From Myotis daubentonii (taxonomy: Eukaryota; Chordata; Mammalia; Chiroptera; Vespertilionidae): a stretch of DNA of 64,000 nucleotides. The first letter of the stretch is position 1. Each line of letters opens with the position of its first letter. The position numbers were made by a program, and so were the translations under genes. Under the pieces are notes generated by a model. That model saw only the letters and a list, made by a program, of their open reading frames with translations, was not told the origin of the DNA and did no database searches. The stretch covers positions 17,035,715 through 17,099,714 of the forward strand of contig NC_081844.1 in NCBI RefSeq assembly GCF_963259705.1, in the 5' to 3' direction. Shown piece after piece: positions 1 to 11,009 of this stretch.

Positions 1-415
1 TTTAATATTTCATAGTCTATTGTCAAGCTATATAGTACATGACTCTGATAACAGTCAACTATAATTTCCCTTTTCTGGCCTTTGTACTATCCTTGTCTTA
101 TATCTACTTTTACATACATCATAAAACCATGATACTGTGTTATGATGCTTGATTAAAATAGTTTGTTATCTTTAAAAGAGATTTATGAAATAAAGGTAAA
201 AGTATTTCCTGTTTATCTACATATTGACTATATCTGATGCCTTTCCTTCATCTGTGTAGATTTCTGATGGAATCATTGAAACAGCAAATATTTCATTTAG
301 TTCCTGTGGATTAGTTATTGGGAGCAGCCCACCTGAGTGGCTCTGACTCAGGGTCTCTCATGAGGTGGTAGTTAGGTTGTTGAGCATGGCTGTGGTCATC
401 TGAAAGTGCTCCCAA
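1..415. other. unique AT-rich sequence, no gene seen
   Basis: No open frame, splice pattern or repeat family is recognisable here. The sequence is AT-rich in its first 300 bases and ordinary after that. It ends at the target-site duplication of the Ves SINE that follows. Confidence 0.5.
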
Positions 416-436
416 GCTCACTCATGTGATTTTTTT

Positions 437-664
437 TAATCCTCACCTGAGGATATATTTTTCTTCGATTCTACAGAGAGAGGAAGGAAGAGGGAGAGAG
501 AGAGAAATATCAATGTGAGAGAGAAACATTGATTGTTTGCCTCTCTTATGGTCCCCAACCAGGCATTGAACCTGCAACCTGGGTATATGCCCTGATCAGG
601 AATCGAACCATAGCCCTTCAGTGCACAGGATGATGTTCTAACCAACTGAGCCACACTGGCCAGG
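437..664 (-). mobile_element. Ves SINE (tRNA-derived), minus strand
   Basis: Read on the minus strand this begins with the tRNA-like head GCCCTGGCCAGTGTGGCTCAG (box A) and GGTTCGATTCC (box B), the internal RNA polymerase III promoter. It then runs into the CT-rich body and an A-rich tail, seen here as T-rich at the left end. The flanks carry an imperfect target-site duplication, GCTCAC-TCATGTGATTTTT at 416-435 against GCTCAC-CTATGTGATTTTT at 665-683. This is the normal signature of L1-driven SINE insertion. The open frame across it is a by-product of the repeat. Confidence 0.9.
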
Positions 665-791
665 GCTCACCTATGTGATTTTTGGCAGAAGCCTCCATTT
701 CTCACTATGTGGCTTTTCCTCAGAACTGATCACATTCCATGGCACCTAACTTCTCCGAGAGCAAGTGATGAGAAAGAGTGATAGAGAGATC

Positions 792-792
<1 letters not shown>

Positions 793-835
<43 letters not shown>

Positions 836-836
836 G
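793..836. repeat. (AGAT)n microsatellite
   Basis: About ten uninterrupted AGAT units, flanked by degenerate GAGA. Likely length-polymorphic. Confidence 0.95.
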
Positions 837-839
837 AGA

Positions 840-2400
840 CTCTAAGATGAAAGCCTTCATCTCTTATAACCTGCCACCCTCACGTACCATCACTTGACTA
901 TGTGCTATTGGTCACAGAGACCAGACTTGGGACAAGGTGGGAGGAGACTCCACAGAGGTGTGAATCCAGGTGGTGGTGGTTACTTTGAGTCACCTCAAGT
1001 CTGTCAAGGCTGCCCACCACACTGTGGTCTCCCTGGACCCCCGCTTTGTCTCCTCATTTCTGGGAGACACCCAGCTCTTTCTGGGCTCCCCTTCCCTACT
1101 CCGCCATCTGGATACGCTCTCCAGGCAGGAAGGTGGGCAATCACAGCCCTCCCCCTCCACCGCAGGTGTTCCCTTTCTCTGGGATCGTTGTCCTTGCTAC
1201 CCAATGTCCAGTGTCTGAGAACCATTGTCTTATATAGTCAGTCTGGTCTTTTGTTTGTTTGTTTCAGGAGGGAATGTAATTCTGGTTTGCTTTACTCTAT
1301 ATTTTCTGAAAGTAGAAATCTTGACATTCTTAATATAAGCCTTTAATCTGAGAACACATGTTTTATAGTAAAGAGATGAAGTAGATAGAGGGTCCTGGAG
1401 GGCCTGTGGAAGCTGTGGAGGAGAGAGGGTTGGTTGAGGCCACGGGAAGGAAAGAGTTGGGTGAGGAGCACAATGAAAAGTCGGGATATGGATTGGAAAT
1501 CGTACAATTGATCAAAGGCCCATATCAGTGATTTTACCCCCCACTGTGCCCCTTTGACAGGGTTTTCCACAGCTTTGACAGATTTGATGTATAATGTGGA
1601 TTTCTCTGAGTGACTCAGAGACTCAGGTGAGCCCTGCTTTGGTTTGGGGGGTGGGGTGTCAAGAGGTTGCAAGCAGGGCCAGGACTCAAATGGATACCAG
1701 AGTGTCCATGGATGATGACAGGAACCTCCCAACTAAGGAGCCTGCTCACCACTGTCCTGGCATCCAGCTACCTTTGCTGACTCCATCAGTGTCAGATTAT
1801 TCATCCATTCCTAATTCTCTATAATTGTTGAACATTTACTATGTGCTGGGAACTGGGAGTCAGGAGTGAGCAAGACATGCACACTCCATGTCCTCCTGGA
1901 GTTGAGATGCTGGCAGGGGAGAGGGAGACTAAAGCACTGATCCCCTTTTTACTTTACTGTAGTTATGTAACTGCCAAGGAGAGGCCCTGGGTGCCAGGCG
2001 AGAGTGTGTCAGAGGGACCCGATGTGGGAGGGAGGATGTGAACAGATGAGTGTCCAGCTTGTTGAGAGCCTCCCTGCCAGTTCCTAAATGGCCCGCCTCC
2101 CTCCACCAGAGTCTCTGGTCTTCCTGGAGGGGCTTCTGCATCCAGGCACTGACACAAGTCATCACTACGTGGCTCCTGGGCACCAGGTGCTGCCCCTCTG
2201 GATCCAGTTACTCTGCGGAGCCCGTTTTCCAGGCAGAGTCAATACCCATAGGGTTAAAACCTAGAGTCCTCTGGTTTTCTCTGTAAACATAAAGTCCATT
2301 GCTGCTTCCTGATCCCAGGTTTTATCAGCAGAACTTGGGTTTCTTACCCATTTCCTTATATCAGACATCCGTTCCTGTGGAGAGAATCAAGCCAGACTGT
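840..2400. other. mostly unique sequence, no gene supported
   Basis: The overlapping short open frames lack initiation context, splice logic or recognisable domains. A segment at about 1815-1925 (TTTACTATGTGCTGGGAACTGG, then GAGTGAGCAAGACA) resembles a very old mammalian LINE/SINE 3' fragment. The rest is unassigned. Confidence 0.5.
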
Positions 2401-2417
2401 CCTAGGGATGTGCTTGA

Positions 2418-2580
2418 GCGTTGTGTGTCTGTGTGTATCTGTGGCCGTGTGGCTGTGTGGCTGTGTGTGTGGGTATATGTGAGTGCCTGTGTATGAGTCC
2501 GTGTGCTTGTGTGTCTGTACATGTCTGTGAGTTTCTGTGTGTGTGAGTGTTTGTGTTCCTGTGTGTGTGTGCGCGTGCAC
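2418..2580. repeat. TG-rich degenerate simple repeat
   Basis: An imperfect GTGTGT/CTGTGT tract, with GTGTGTGTGTGCGCGTGC near its end. The open frames on both strands here are low-complexity (TH-rich and CV-rich) and are not genes. Confidence 0.85.
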
Positions 2581-3118
2581 TGTGTAGACTCCCCTGATGT
2601 GGCCCTTTAGAGGCAGGTTTGGGTGTGGGTGTTTGGAGGCAGTGACGAGGTTTATTTTCTGTTTTCACTTGTCCTGGTCCTCGCCATCCCTGACCTTGCA
2701 CGCCCCCACTGTCTCTCCTTTGCACGTGCGGGCCCTTCCTCATCCCGCTCCCAGGCATCTGCCTCACCGCTCCGTCCTGCTCCACATGCTCATTCTTTGC
2801 TATCACTTCGATTTACCTTGAACAGTCTGTGACCCTCCTCTTTCCCACTCCTGGTGGGTTGCCGGTGCTGTGTTCCTCCCCCCTTTCTCATGGGAACCGG
2901 CCCCATTGGCCACATCCATTCCCTCTGACTTTAGCATCCAAATTTGCCAACCCAAAGGGATTCATGCGCTTGTGTGTGCGTGCCCGCACTCACGTGCGTG
3001 TGTGCCGGGTGCTTGTCCCATCCTGGGACTGAACACCAAGATTATTCAAGTTCCTGGGCTCAGTCCTGGTTTATCTCCCCCATCAGGTAACTGACAGGAG
3101 TCCTTTCCATGACCTCTC
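2581..3118. other. unique GC-rich flank of the minisatellite
   Basis: Pyrimidine-rich unique sequence with a short GT-rich patch at 2970-3010. No gene or interspersed repeat was recognised. It borders the minisatellite directly. Confidence 0.5.
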
Positions 3119-5199
3119 TGCACAGTCAGACAGCACAGGACCACCCTGTACTCGGTCAGACAGCACAGGACCACCCTGCACTCAGTCAGACAGCACAGGA
3201 CCACCCTGCACTCAGTCAGACAGCACAGGACCACCCTGCACTCAGTCAGACAGCACGGGACCACCCTGCACTCAGTCAGACAGCATGGGACCACCCTGCA
3301 CTCAGTCAGACAGCACGGGACCACTGTGCACTCAGCCAGACAGCACAGGACCACCCTGCACTCACGCAGACAGCACAGGACCACCCTGCACTCAGCCAGA
3401 CAGCACGGGACCACCCTGCACTCAGTCAGACAGCACGGGACCACCCTGCACTCAGTCAGACAGCACGGGACCATCCTGCACTCAGTCAGACAGCACAAGA
3501 CCATCCTGCACTCAGTCAGACAGCACAGGACCATCCTGTACTCAGTCAGACAGCACAGGACCACCCTGCACTCAGTCAGACAGCACAGGACCACCTTGCA
3601 CTCAGTCAAACAGCACAGGACCACCCTACACTCAGTCAGACAGCACAGGACCATCCTGCACTCAGTCAGACAGCACAGGACCATCCTGTACTCAGTCAGA
3701 CAGCGCAGGACCATCCTGCACTCAGTCAGACAGCACAGGACCATCCTGCATTCAGACAGCACAGGACCACCCTGCACTCAGTCAGACAGCACGGGACCAC
3801 CCTGCACTCAGTCAGACAGCACGGGACCACCTTGCACTCAGTCAGACAGCACGGGACCACCGTGCACTCAGCCAGACAGCACAGGACCACCCTGCACTCA
3901 GCCAGACAGCACAGGACCACCCTGCACTCAGCCAGACAGCATGGGACCACCCTGCACTCAGTCAGACAGCACGGGACCACCCTGCACTCAGTCAGACAGC
4001 ACAGGACCACCCTGCACTCAGTCAGACAGCACAAGACCATCCTGCACTCAGTCAGACAGCACAGGACCATCCTGTACTCAGTCAGACAGCACAGGACCAC
4101 CCTGCACTCAGTCAGACAGCACAGGACCACCTTGCACTCAGTCAAACAGCACAGGACCACCCTACACTCAGTCAGACAGCACAGGACCATCCTGCACTCA
4201 GTCAGACAGCACAGGACCATCCTGCACTCAGTCAGACAGCACAGGACCACCCTGCACTCAGTCAGACAGCACAAGACCATCCTGCACTCAGTCAGACAGC
4301 ACAGGACCATCCTGCACTCAGTCAGACAGCACAGGACCATCCTGCATTCAGACAGCACAGGACCACCCTGCACTCAGTCAGACAGCACGGGACCACCTTG
4401 CACTCAGTCAGACAGCACGGGACCACCTTGCACTCAGTCAGACAGCATGGGACCACCCTGCACTCAGTCAGACAGCACGGGACCACCGTGCACTCAGCCA
4501 GACAGCACAGGACCACCCTGCACTCAGCCAGACAGCACAGGACCACCCTGCACTCAGCCAGACAGCACGGGACCACCCTGCACTCAGTCAGACAGCACGG
4601 GACCACCCTGCACTCAGTCAGACAGCACGGGACCATCCTGCACTCAGTCAGACAGCACAAGACCATCCTGCACTCAGTCAGACAGCACAGGACCATCCTG
4701 TACTCAGTCAGACAGCACAGGACCACCCTGCACTCAGTCAGACAGCACAGGACCACCTTGCACTCAGTCAAACAGCACAGGACCACCCTACACTCAGTCA
4801 GACAGCACAGGACCATCCTGCACTCAGTCAGACAGCACAGGACCATCCTGTACTCAATCAGACAGCACAGGACCATCCTGCACTCAGTCAGACAGCGCAG
4901 GACCATCCTGCACTCAGTCAGACAGCACAGGACCATCCTGCATTTAGACAGCACAGGACCACCCTGCACTCAGTCAGACAGCACGGGACCACCCTGCACT
5001 CAGTCAGACAGCACGGGACCACCTTGCACTCAGTCAGACAGCACGGGACTACCTTGCACTCAGTCAGACAGCACGGGACCACCCTGCACTCAGTCAGACA
5101 GCACGGGACCACCCTGCACTCAGTCAGACAGCACGGGACCACCCTGCACTCAGTCAGACAGCACGGGACCACCCTGCCCTCAGTCAGACAGCACAGGAC
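3119..5199. repeat. 30-bp minisatellite, about 70 copies, with 596-bp higher-order period
   Basis: The unit is CTCAGTCAGACAGCACAGGA followed by CCACCCTGCA, 30 bp in all, tandemly repeated across 2.08 kb with point variants (CACGGGA, CCATCC, CCTTGC, CAGCCAGA). Because 30 is divisible by three, all three forward frames and one reverse frame stay open. The predicted peptides are pure decapeptide repeats (DSTGPPCTQS, QTAQDHPALS, RQHRTTLHSV; reverse CRVVLCCLTE). Three units are 4 bp short (GCATTCAGACAGC or GCATTTAGACAGC, near 3749, 4345 and 4941). They lie exactly 596 bp apart and show a higher-order repeat of about 20 units. There is no start context or exon structure to support coding. Confidence 0.95.
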
Positions 5200-5214
5200 T
5201 GCTGAATGAAGTGC

Positions 5215-5440
5215 AGGGCAGATAATAATGAACATTTTTTAAGCCCCCAAATGAGCTTTGTGCATTTTAAATTAGGTAAACCGAGGGCCCCTCTGTGGGG
5301 AAGGTGTGAGGATTATTGGCAGATGAGGGACCAAGGCCGAGAGAGGGGCAGGAACTTGCCTAAGTTTCACAGTAGAAAGTAGCAGAGCTGAGCTGGGAAC
5401 CATGCAGTCTGGCTGCAGACCCCACAGAGCCAGTGGCGCT
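5215..5440 (-). mobile_element. MIR SINE, minus strand
   Basis: The antisense MIR layout is clear: GATGAGGGACCAAGGCCGAG, then AACTTGCCTAAGTTTCACAG, then AGCAGAGCTGAGCTGGGAAC, matching the usual 'fraction of bases masked' core of an ancient tRNA-derived SINE. It abuts the end of the minisatellite. Confidence 0.7.
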
Positions 5441-5582
5441 TTGTTCACAGGAAGACATGGCTCCCTGGAGAGTCATCAGATCCTGGGGAGGGGCGAAGGG
5501 AAGGAAAGCAGCACCTGCCCGAATCTCAGGAGAGGTGGGGAAGCCTGTGCCTGAGGCAGGGCAACTGTGGAAGGTCCCGGGA

Positions 5583-5700
5583 GTCTGGAAAGAGCATAGG
5601 ATTTGCATCTGGACCGACCAGCCTCACATGCCAGCCTGGCCCTGGCCAGCTGTGAGCCCCGGGTCAAGTTGTCTGCCCTCACCTGGAATGGAACCTGCCT
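5583..5700 (+). mobile_element. MIR SINE fragment, plus strand
   Basis: AAAGAGCATAGGATTTGCAT, then AGCTGTGAGCC...GGTCAAGTTGTCTGCC, follows the sense MIR order. It is heavily diverged. Confidence 0.5.
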
Positions 5701-6560
5701 GCGGGGCCATTAGCTGGGTACCTGAGATAAGGACACATCCCAGGTGCCCAGTGAGGTCGCTGATTACATGGAGAAATGGAGGAGGTGTCTGCCGTGTGGC
5801 CAGGGCGGTGGGCACATCACCCACACTGGTGACATTGAGAGTGAACAGTGTGTGACTTTCCTGGCATTCGCACCTTTCATTGTGCCTTGTCGGAAGAAAC
5901 GCCATTCTGCTCAGATTTAGAAAACCCTGACCCAGCCCAGCCCGACCAGTGGAGGCAGGGGTGGGGTCAGTGGGTTTGAATGGCTTTGTCAGGGCTCCTG
6001 GTTCCCTCAGACCTCCGAATCACACAACGGGGTCAGGTCTGGCCTGAGAATCTGCATTCTACCCAAACACCCAGGTATTTCTCATGCAGATTGAGTCTGG
6101 AGGTCCACCACTCCCCTTCCACAAGGGTACCCCTCATCTTGTAGGGGGATCCCAGGCTGCCTTCCCCCAGGGAGGCTCCTGGACCTGACATTGTTTCAGG
6201 CACTAGTGGAGGAAGGGGCCAGGTTCATGGCACTGTCCCCTGACCTGGGGCCACCTGGGGTGGCCAGGACGCCTGCTCTGGCTGACCACCACCACTCCGC
6301 AGACTGCTGGGGATGGGCACTGGCCTGGGCCTGGTGTTTGCCTGCAGTCCAAAGACCCACAGGGAGGACCGGGTGAGACCTGCAGCCTCCTCCTCTCTGG
6401 TCCTCTCACTCCCCTCTGGTCCTCTCACTCCCAGCAACCAGGACTGCAGGTGGGAGGCAGGAGCCGCATTCCCAAGGCCGTGCTCCTGGAGTGCTGTGTG
6501 CGGAGGGCGGGGAGGCGGTTCAGGATCCGGAATGATTTCCTCTGTGCTGGGGTGGGACCA
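5701..6560. other. unique GC-rich sequence, no gene supported
   Basis: No repeat was recognised apart from a 17-bp tandem doublet (CTGGTCCTCTCACTCCC) at about 6399-6433. The open frames overlap on both strands and none shows exon-like borders. Confidence 0.45.
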
Positions 6561-6564
6561 GCCC

Positions 6565-6800
6565 ACTCCATGAGCGAAATCTATAGCACTGAGAAGTGGC
6601 AGCAAATTGGCAAGGCTTGGTAAACCTCATGCCTGACGCACTCCTGTGGCTATATATCAAAGGGAAAACAAATCTATTGACTAATTCCTCTCGCAAGAAC
6701 GTCCACAAATGACAGCTGTTTGAAACCCGCCCATTGTGCAAAAAGGTTACAGATGATGTCATTTGCACTGTTATAGGCATAGTGCGCCCCACCCGGGCTC
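6565..6800. promoter_or_regulatory. candidate conserved non-coding element
   Basis: A non-repeat block with dense factor-like words: TATATATCAAAGG, GACAGCTGTTTG (E-box), GTGCAAAAAGG and TGATGTCATTTGC (CRE/AP-1-like). It is bounded by GC-rich ordinary DNA and looks like a developmental enhancer. This is inference from motif density; conservation was not tested. Confidence 0.3.
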
Positions 6801-7850
6801 AACTTCCGCAGCCTCTTAGCTTGAGTGTAGGAGGGTGCGGCAGGCTGAGGACGCAGGCTGAGGATGCGTGCTTTGGGAGGGGGGGGGCGGTAATACCTCC
6901 CATCTGACTTCTCAGGGTTCCCTCCCATCGAGGGCTCCATGTGACCCTCCCGACAGCCCCTCCGTGAAGGGGTGGCTTCAAACTGATGCAAGTGTATTGA
7001 GCCTGTTAGGGGCCTGTGCTCTGGACAGAGGGCTTTCGACAAGCCGGAGTCCTGTTCCCTGCAGGGTCCCTGCTACGGCCACAGGGCCACACGGGCCTGC
7101 TCTTCCTTCCCGGGGCCACGTAGCTCTTCTGAGGGGACTGCGCCTCCAGACCCCCGTGTCTCCTAAGTGTGTCAGCACGGCAGCTCTCCATCAGGGCATG
7201 TCTCCTCTGGCTTGGAGAAGAGCTGTGCTTCTGTCTGAATGTGCCCACTGCTGAGGCAGGGGAGCTGCGGAGGTCCCAGCAGGCTCCACTGTAGGTCATC
7301 GTGGTGTAAACCTTCAATACGGCCACAGGACCCCTTCAGACCAGCCCAAACTCCCGCGATTCTGTTAGGCTGTTATATCCCACCTAACACATGGGAACGC
7401 TGAGCCCATCAGGGCTCGAGCCGCCCATGCAGGCAGTGCCACCAGTGGCCTCATCCTCATGTCCTGTTCCCAGGCCCACACCCCTTCCTGACAGACTGTG
7501 GGCTTCCAAGCTTAGGTTACCTGGGTGCTGAGATGCAGATTCCCGAGCTCCAATCCCAAGTAGTCATGATGTGCCCAGGTTAAGAACACCTAGTATGGCC
7601 AAAGGATCTTCTGGCAAAAGCTGGCTCACCGTGTCTGTGTCTGGATCCCTCACTGACCGGCACACAGGGACACTGTCACTGGTGTTGTTGCACCTGACTT
7701 GCCGGTTCCCCAGGTTATGCAGAACGAACCCCTCTCCTGGAGCTCTCACCACTGACCCAGGAGCAGGGAAAACCAGAGGCCCTTCCACTGGCCTGGCTCT
7801 GGGAAGGGGAGGAGGGCAGGAGGGTGTGAAGGACAGTGTGTGTCAGAAAA
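6801..7850. other. unique GC-rich sequence
   Basis: No gene, RNA or repeat recognised. There is a short G-run at 6887-6894. Open frames on both strands overlap one another and give no coherent product. Confidence 0.45.
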
Positions 7851-7854
7851 CGGG

Positions 7855-8130
7855 CTTGCATCAAGTTTCATTATGCGGCTCGATTTGCCTAGTGGACAAG
7901 CGCAGCCACAGGCAGTGTGTCCAGGTGTTGCATTCTCCCGACGTCAGGAGGGGCTGTGACCCCCCAGGAGCGAAAGAAGCCCCTTCCCTCTGGCCCGGAG
8001 CACACGCTGGGGGAGCAGAAATGGCGCCGCTGACGCAGGCAGACGCCCGAGCATCTGATTGCAGTAATTGCTTGCTTGATGTTTTGTGTTTGGCTGCGCA
8101 CACCCGTCAGAGGCAGCCACCCACTCAATC
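7855..8130. promoter_or_regulatory. candidate conserved non-coding element
   Basis: Non-repeat block with CCCGACGTCAGGAG (CRE-like), AATGGCGCCGCTGACGCAGG and GATTGCAGTAATTGCTTGC. It has a higher CpG content than its surroundings. The CpG cluster and palindromic CRE suggest a regulatory element; this is inference only. Confidence 0.3.
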
Positions 8131-8690
8131 TCTCTCGGAAAGCCTCTCACTGTCCCCTTTCTCACGCATATGTGTTCACACATACACACAAACACATATG
8201 GCCACCCGCCCAGCGTGGCCCACTCTCTGCTGTGCATTCACAAGGCAAAAATAGCCACAGACGCTCAGGGATGAGTCTGAGCAGACTGTCAGTTGCTCTC
8301 CTCCCACAGCTAAGAGCCACCCACCTCGCCTTGTTTCCTTAGAAGGCCCAGCTGAGAGGTTGCGTGGGATAGGACAGGAGGGCATGAATGGGCTCCTGCT
8401 TCCTTCTCTGCTGCCTACCTCCTGGAAACTTCAGGGCACATAGGATCAGGGCCGGCAGAGGACTGTTTTTGAATTGTGTTTTGAAAAGGGAGGCCAGGGT
8501 GAAAGGCACGGGGGCGGGGGGCGGGGGGAGGGGGGTAAGGGTAAACCAGCTCTGTGCAAGGTAGAGACAGAGTCTGAGGCCACCCACACAGCACAGTCTT
8601 GCGTTGAACCTGGATTCAAAAAAGTCAGAGCTGGCTTAGCTGCACCCCTGTCTGCCCAGGAGAGTTAAGCAACGCCCTCCTCCCAGTCAC
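8131..8690. other. unique sequence with G-rich tract
   Basis: Contains a G-rich stretch at 8511-8540 (GGGGGCGGGGGGCGGGGGGAGGGGGG), which is a potential G-quadruplex. No gene was recognised. Confidence 0.45.
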
Positions 8691-9984
8691 CGTGAGCTTG
8701 TTGTTTAGTTTTAATTTTATCTTTTGAAATGAAGACACTGTATCATTGAGTGTTTTAGGGGTGTGCAGTTCTATGAGTTTTAACACGTGACCGTGTCAGT
8801 GTTGGCATCACCAAGATGGGGAGGCAGAACAGTTCCATCCCCACTGGTTCATCTCTCTACCATTCTGTCTTTGATCTTGTCATACGAATGGATCAAATCA
8901 TACCGGATGTAACCTTTTGAGACTAGTTTCTTTCATTCAGCATATTGCCTTTGCTATTCACCCTAGGTGTCCCATGTGTCAATGGTCTGTTCTTTTTATT
9001 GTTGAGTAGAAGCCCGATGCAGAAAATTCGTGCAAGAGTAGGCCTTTCTTCCCCCAGCTGCTGGCACCGGCTTTCCTCCAGCACCAGGGACTTGTCTGGC
9101 TTCCCTCTGGCCCAGCTTCCTCAGGAAGGATGTCCAGAATGAGGTCAGGAAGACATCCAGTCTAATTAGCATATTACACTTTTATTATTATAGATATACC
9201 ATAATTTATTTATCCACTTATTCATTGAAGGATATTGGGTTGGTTCCAGTATTTGATCATTATGAATGGAGCTTCTATAAAGACTCATGTATGATTTTTG
9301 TGTGAACCTACATTTTTATTTCTCTAGGGTCAATTTCTCTAGAGGTCTCCAATGCTTTCTTCTAAAAGCTTCATAATTTCATTTTTTTTATCTTTAAATT
9401 TATGATATGTTTTGAGTAAATTTTTGTATAATGGTGTGATGTTTAGGTTGAAGGTTATTATTATTAATATTATTTTGCAGAAAGATTTCTAATTGTTTCA
9501 ACACCATTTGTTGAAAAGACAATTCTTTCTTCATTGAATAGCTTTTGCATCATGAAAAATCAATTGTCCATATTTGTTACTTCTGTGTTCTGGACTCTCC
9601 ATTGTGTTTCATTGATCTATGTATCTATCCCTCATCAATACCACATTGTCTTGAGTACTGTAGCTGTGTAGTAAGTAATAAAATTGTGTAGTTTGATTTG
9701 TCTAATTTTCTTCTTCTCTTTCTAAATTGTTTTAGCCATTCTAATTTATTATAAATTTTAGAATTAACTTCATTCTACAAAAGAGCTACAAAATTTTTTG
9801 TATTTTAATAGAATTACATTAAATCTATATATCAATTTGGGAAGAATTAGCATCTTTATTATGCTAAATCTTCCAATCCATGAACAGAATGGAATAACCA
9901 TTTGTTTAGGTCATCTTTTATTTCTTTAATCAGAATTTTATAATTTTCAGCACCAGATTCTATATATGTTATATTATATATTTT
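8690..9984 (-). mobile_element. old L1 LINE (3' UTR and ORF2 end), minus strand, interrupted
   Basis: The antisense L1 3' UTR (TTCTTTTTATTGTTGAGTAG, then CCATAATTTATTTATCCACT, then TTGGTTCCAGTATTTGATCA) leads into ORF2 3' sequence (CACCATTTGTTGAAAAGAC, AATCTTCCAATCCATGAACA). It is interrupted by a Helitron at 9006-9194. The same L1 continues in pieces to about 15640. It carries many stops and is not functional. Confidence 0.85.
9006..9194 (-). mobile_element. short non-autonomous Helitron (HeliBat-like)
   Basis: The minus-strand 3' end is at the left (GTAGAAGCCCGATGCAGAAA, the CTAG terminus mutated to GTAG). The 5' end is at the right (TAATTAGCATATTACACTTT, ending TATTATAGA next to T). It sits between A and T inside the L1 3' UTR, as expected for Helitrons, with no target duplication. 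It is the same subfamily as the elements at 10834 and 38075. Confidence 0.85.
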
Positions 9985-10195
9985 GTTTTTATTTTTTAAA
10001 ATCTTTATTGTTGAAAGTATTACATATGTCCCCTCCCTCCCCTTAACCCCTCTAGCCTTGCCCCCACCCCAGGCCTTCACACCCTTTTGTATGTGTCCAT
10101 GGGTTATGCATATATTGCGTATCCATTCTTTGGTTGATCTCTTCCCACCCACCCACCCCCTGCCTTCCCTCATTATATTTATACTAAAGTATTTC
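9985..10195 (-). mobile_element. younger bat L1 3'-end fragment inserted in old L1
   Basis: Begins with T-rich sequence and AAATCTTTATTGTTGAAAGT, the antisense of an L1 3' tail (...CAACAATAAAGATTT-An). C-rich 3' UTR follows (CATATGTCCCCTCCCTCC). The same 3' end occurs in sense orientation at 25838-25950. It is a severely 5'-truncated copy. Confidence 0.65.
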
Positions 10196-10833
10196 ATTCT
10201 TTTGGAACTACACTAAATGGAATTGGTTTGGTTTCAAATTGTATATTGTTAGTATACAGAAATACAATAAATGTGTGTTGCCTTTGTGTTCTGTAACCTT
10301 ACTAAACTTTAATATTAGTTCTAAGAGAGTTGTTGGTATCATTATTGTAGTTGCCTCAGATTTTCTACAGAGACGATCATGTTGTCTGCAAATAAGAACA
10401 GTTTTAGTTCTTCACTTTTTTATCTTTGTGCTTTAACTTTATTTTTTTTCCCTTTATTACATTTGTGAGGACTAGCATACTGAATAAGAGTGGTGACAGA
10501 AGGTGTCATTTCTGTTCCTGACTTAGGAGAAAAAATATTTTACCAGTAAACATTATGTTGTAGGATTTTTATAGCTGCCCTTTCTCAGGCTGAGGGAGTT
10601 CCCTTCTCATCTCGATTGGTTAAGAATTTTTGTCATGAACGCATGTTAAATTTTTCAAAAGATTTTTTTGTATCAATTGATGTGATCACATGGCTTTTCT
10701 CCTTTAGATAGTTTATATGGTGGATTAGAGTGATTGATTCTCAAATACTGAACCAGCCTTGCATTTCTGAGAGAGACCCCACTTGGTCACAGTGTATTAT
10801 TCTTTTTATATATTGATGGATTTTATTTGTTAA
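10196..10833 (-). mobile_element. old L1 ORF2 segment, minus strand
   Basis: Continuation of the L1 after the inserted tail. The antisense ORF2 landmarks appear in order: AAGTATTTCATTCTTTTGGA, TCTACAGAGACGATCATGTT, AATAAGAGTGGTGACAGAAG, TGAACCAGCCTTGCATTTCT. It is interrupted at 10833 by the Helitron block. Confidence 0.85.
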
Positions 10834-11009
10834 CTAGAAGCCCGATGCACAAAAATCATGTAAGAGTAGGCCTTCCTTCCCCCGGCAGCTGGCACTGGCT
10901 TCCCTCTGGCATCCAGGACCCCGGCTTCGCTCTGGCCCTGGCTTCATTGGGAAGGATGTCTGGAATGAAATCTGGTCTAATTAGCATATTACCCTTTTAT
11001 TATTATAGA
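10834..11009 (-). mobile_element. short non-autonomous Helitron, abutting the next one
   Basis: 3' end CTAGAAGCCCGATGCACAAA at the left (CTAG intact, preceded by A). 5' end TAATTAGCATATTACCCTTT...TATTATAGA at the right. It touches the following Helitron with no intervening host base, which makes a head-to-tail series on the minus strand. Confidence 0.88.

Noticed and set aside
3119..5199. CRISPR-like reading of the 30-bp repeat array
   Set aside because: Units are contiguous with no spacers, in a mammalian genome; it is a minisatellite.
3109..5235. Five long open frames (612-646 residues forward, 105-243 reverse) over the minisatellite
   Set aside because: Pure decapeptide repeats from a 30-bp unit, open in several frames at once, with no start or exon signals.
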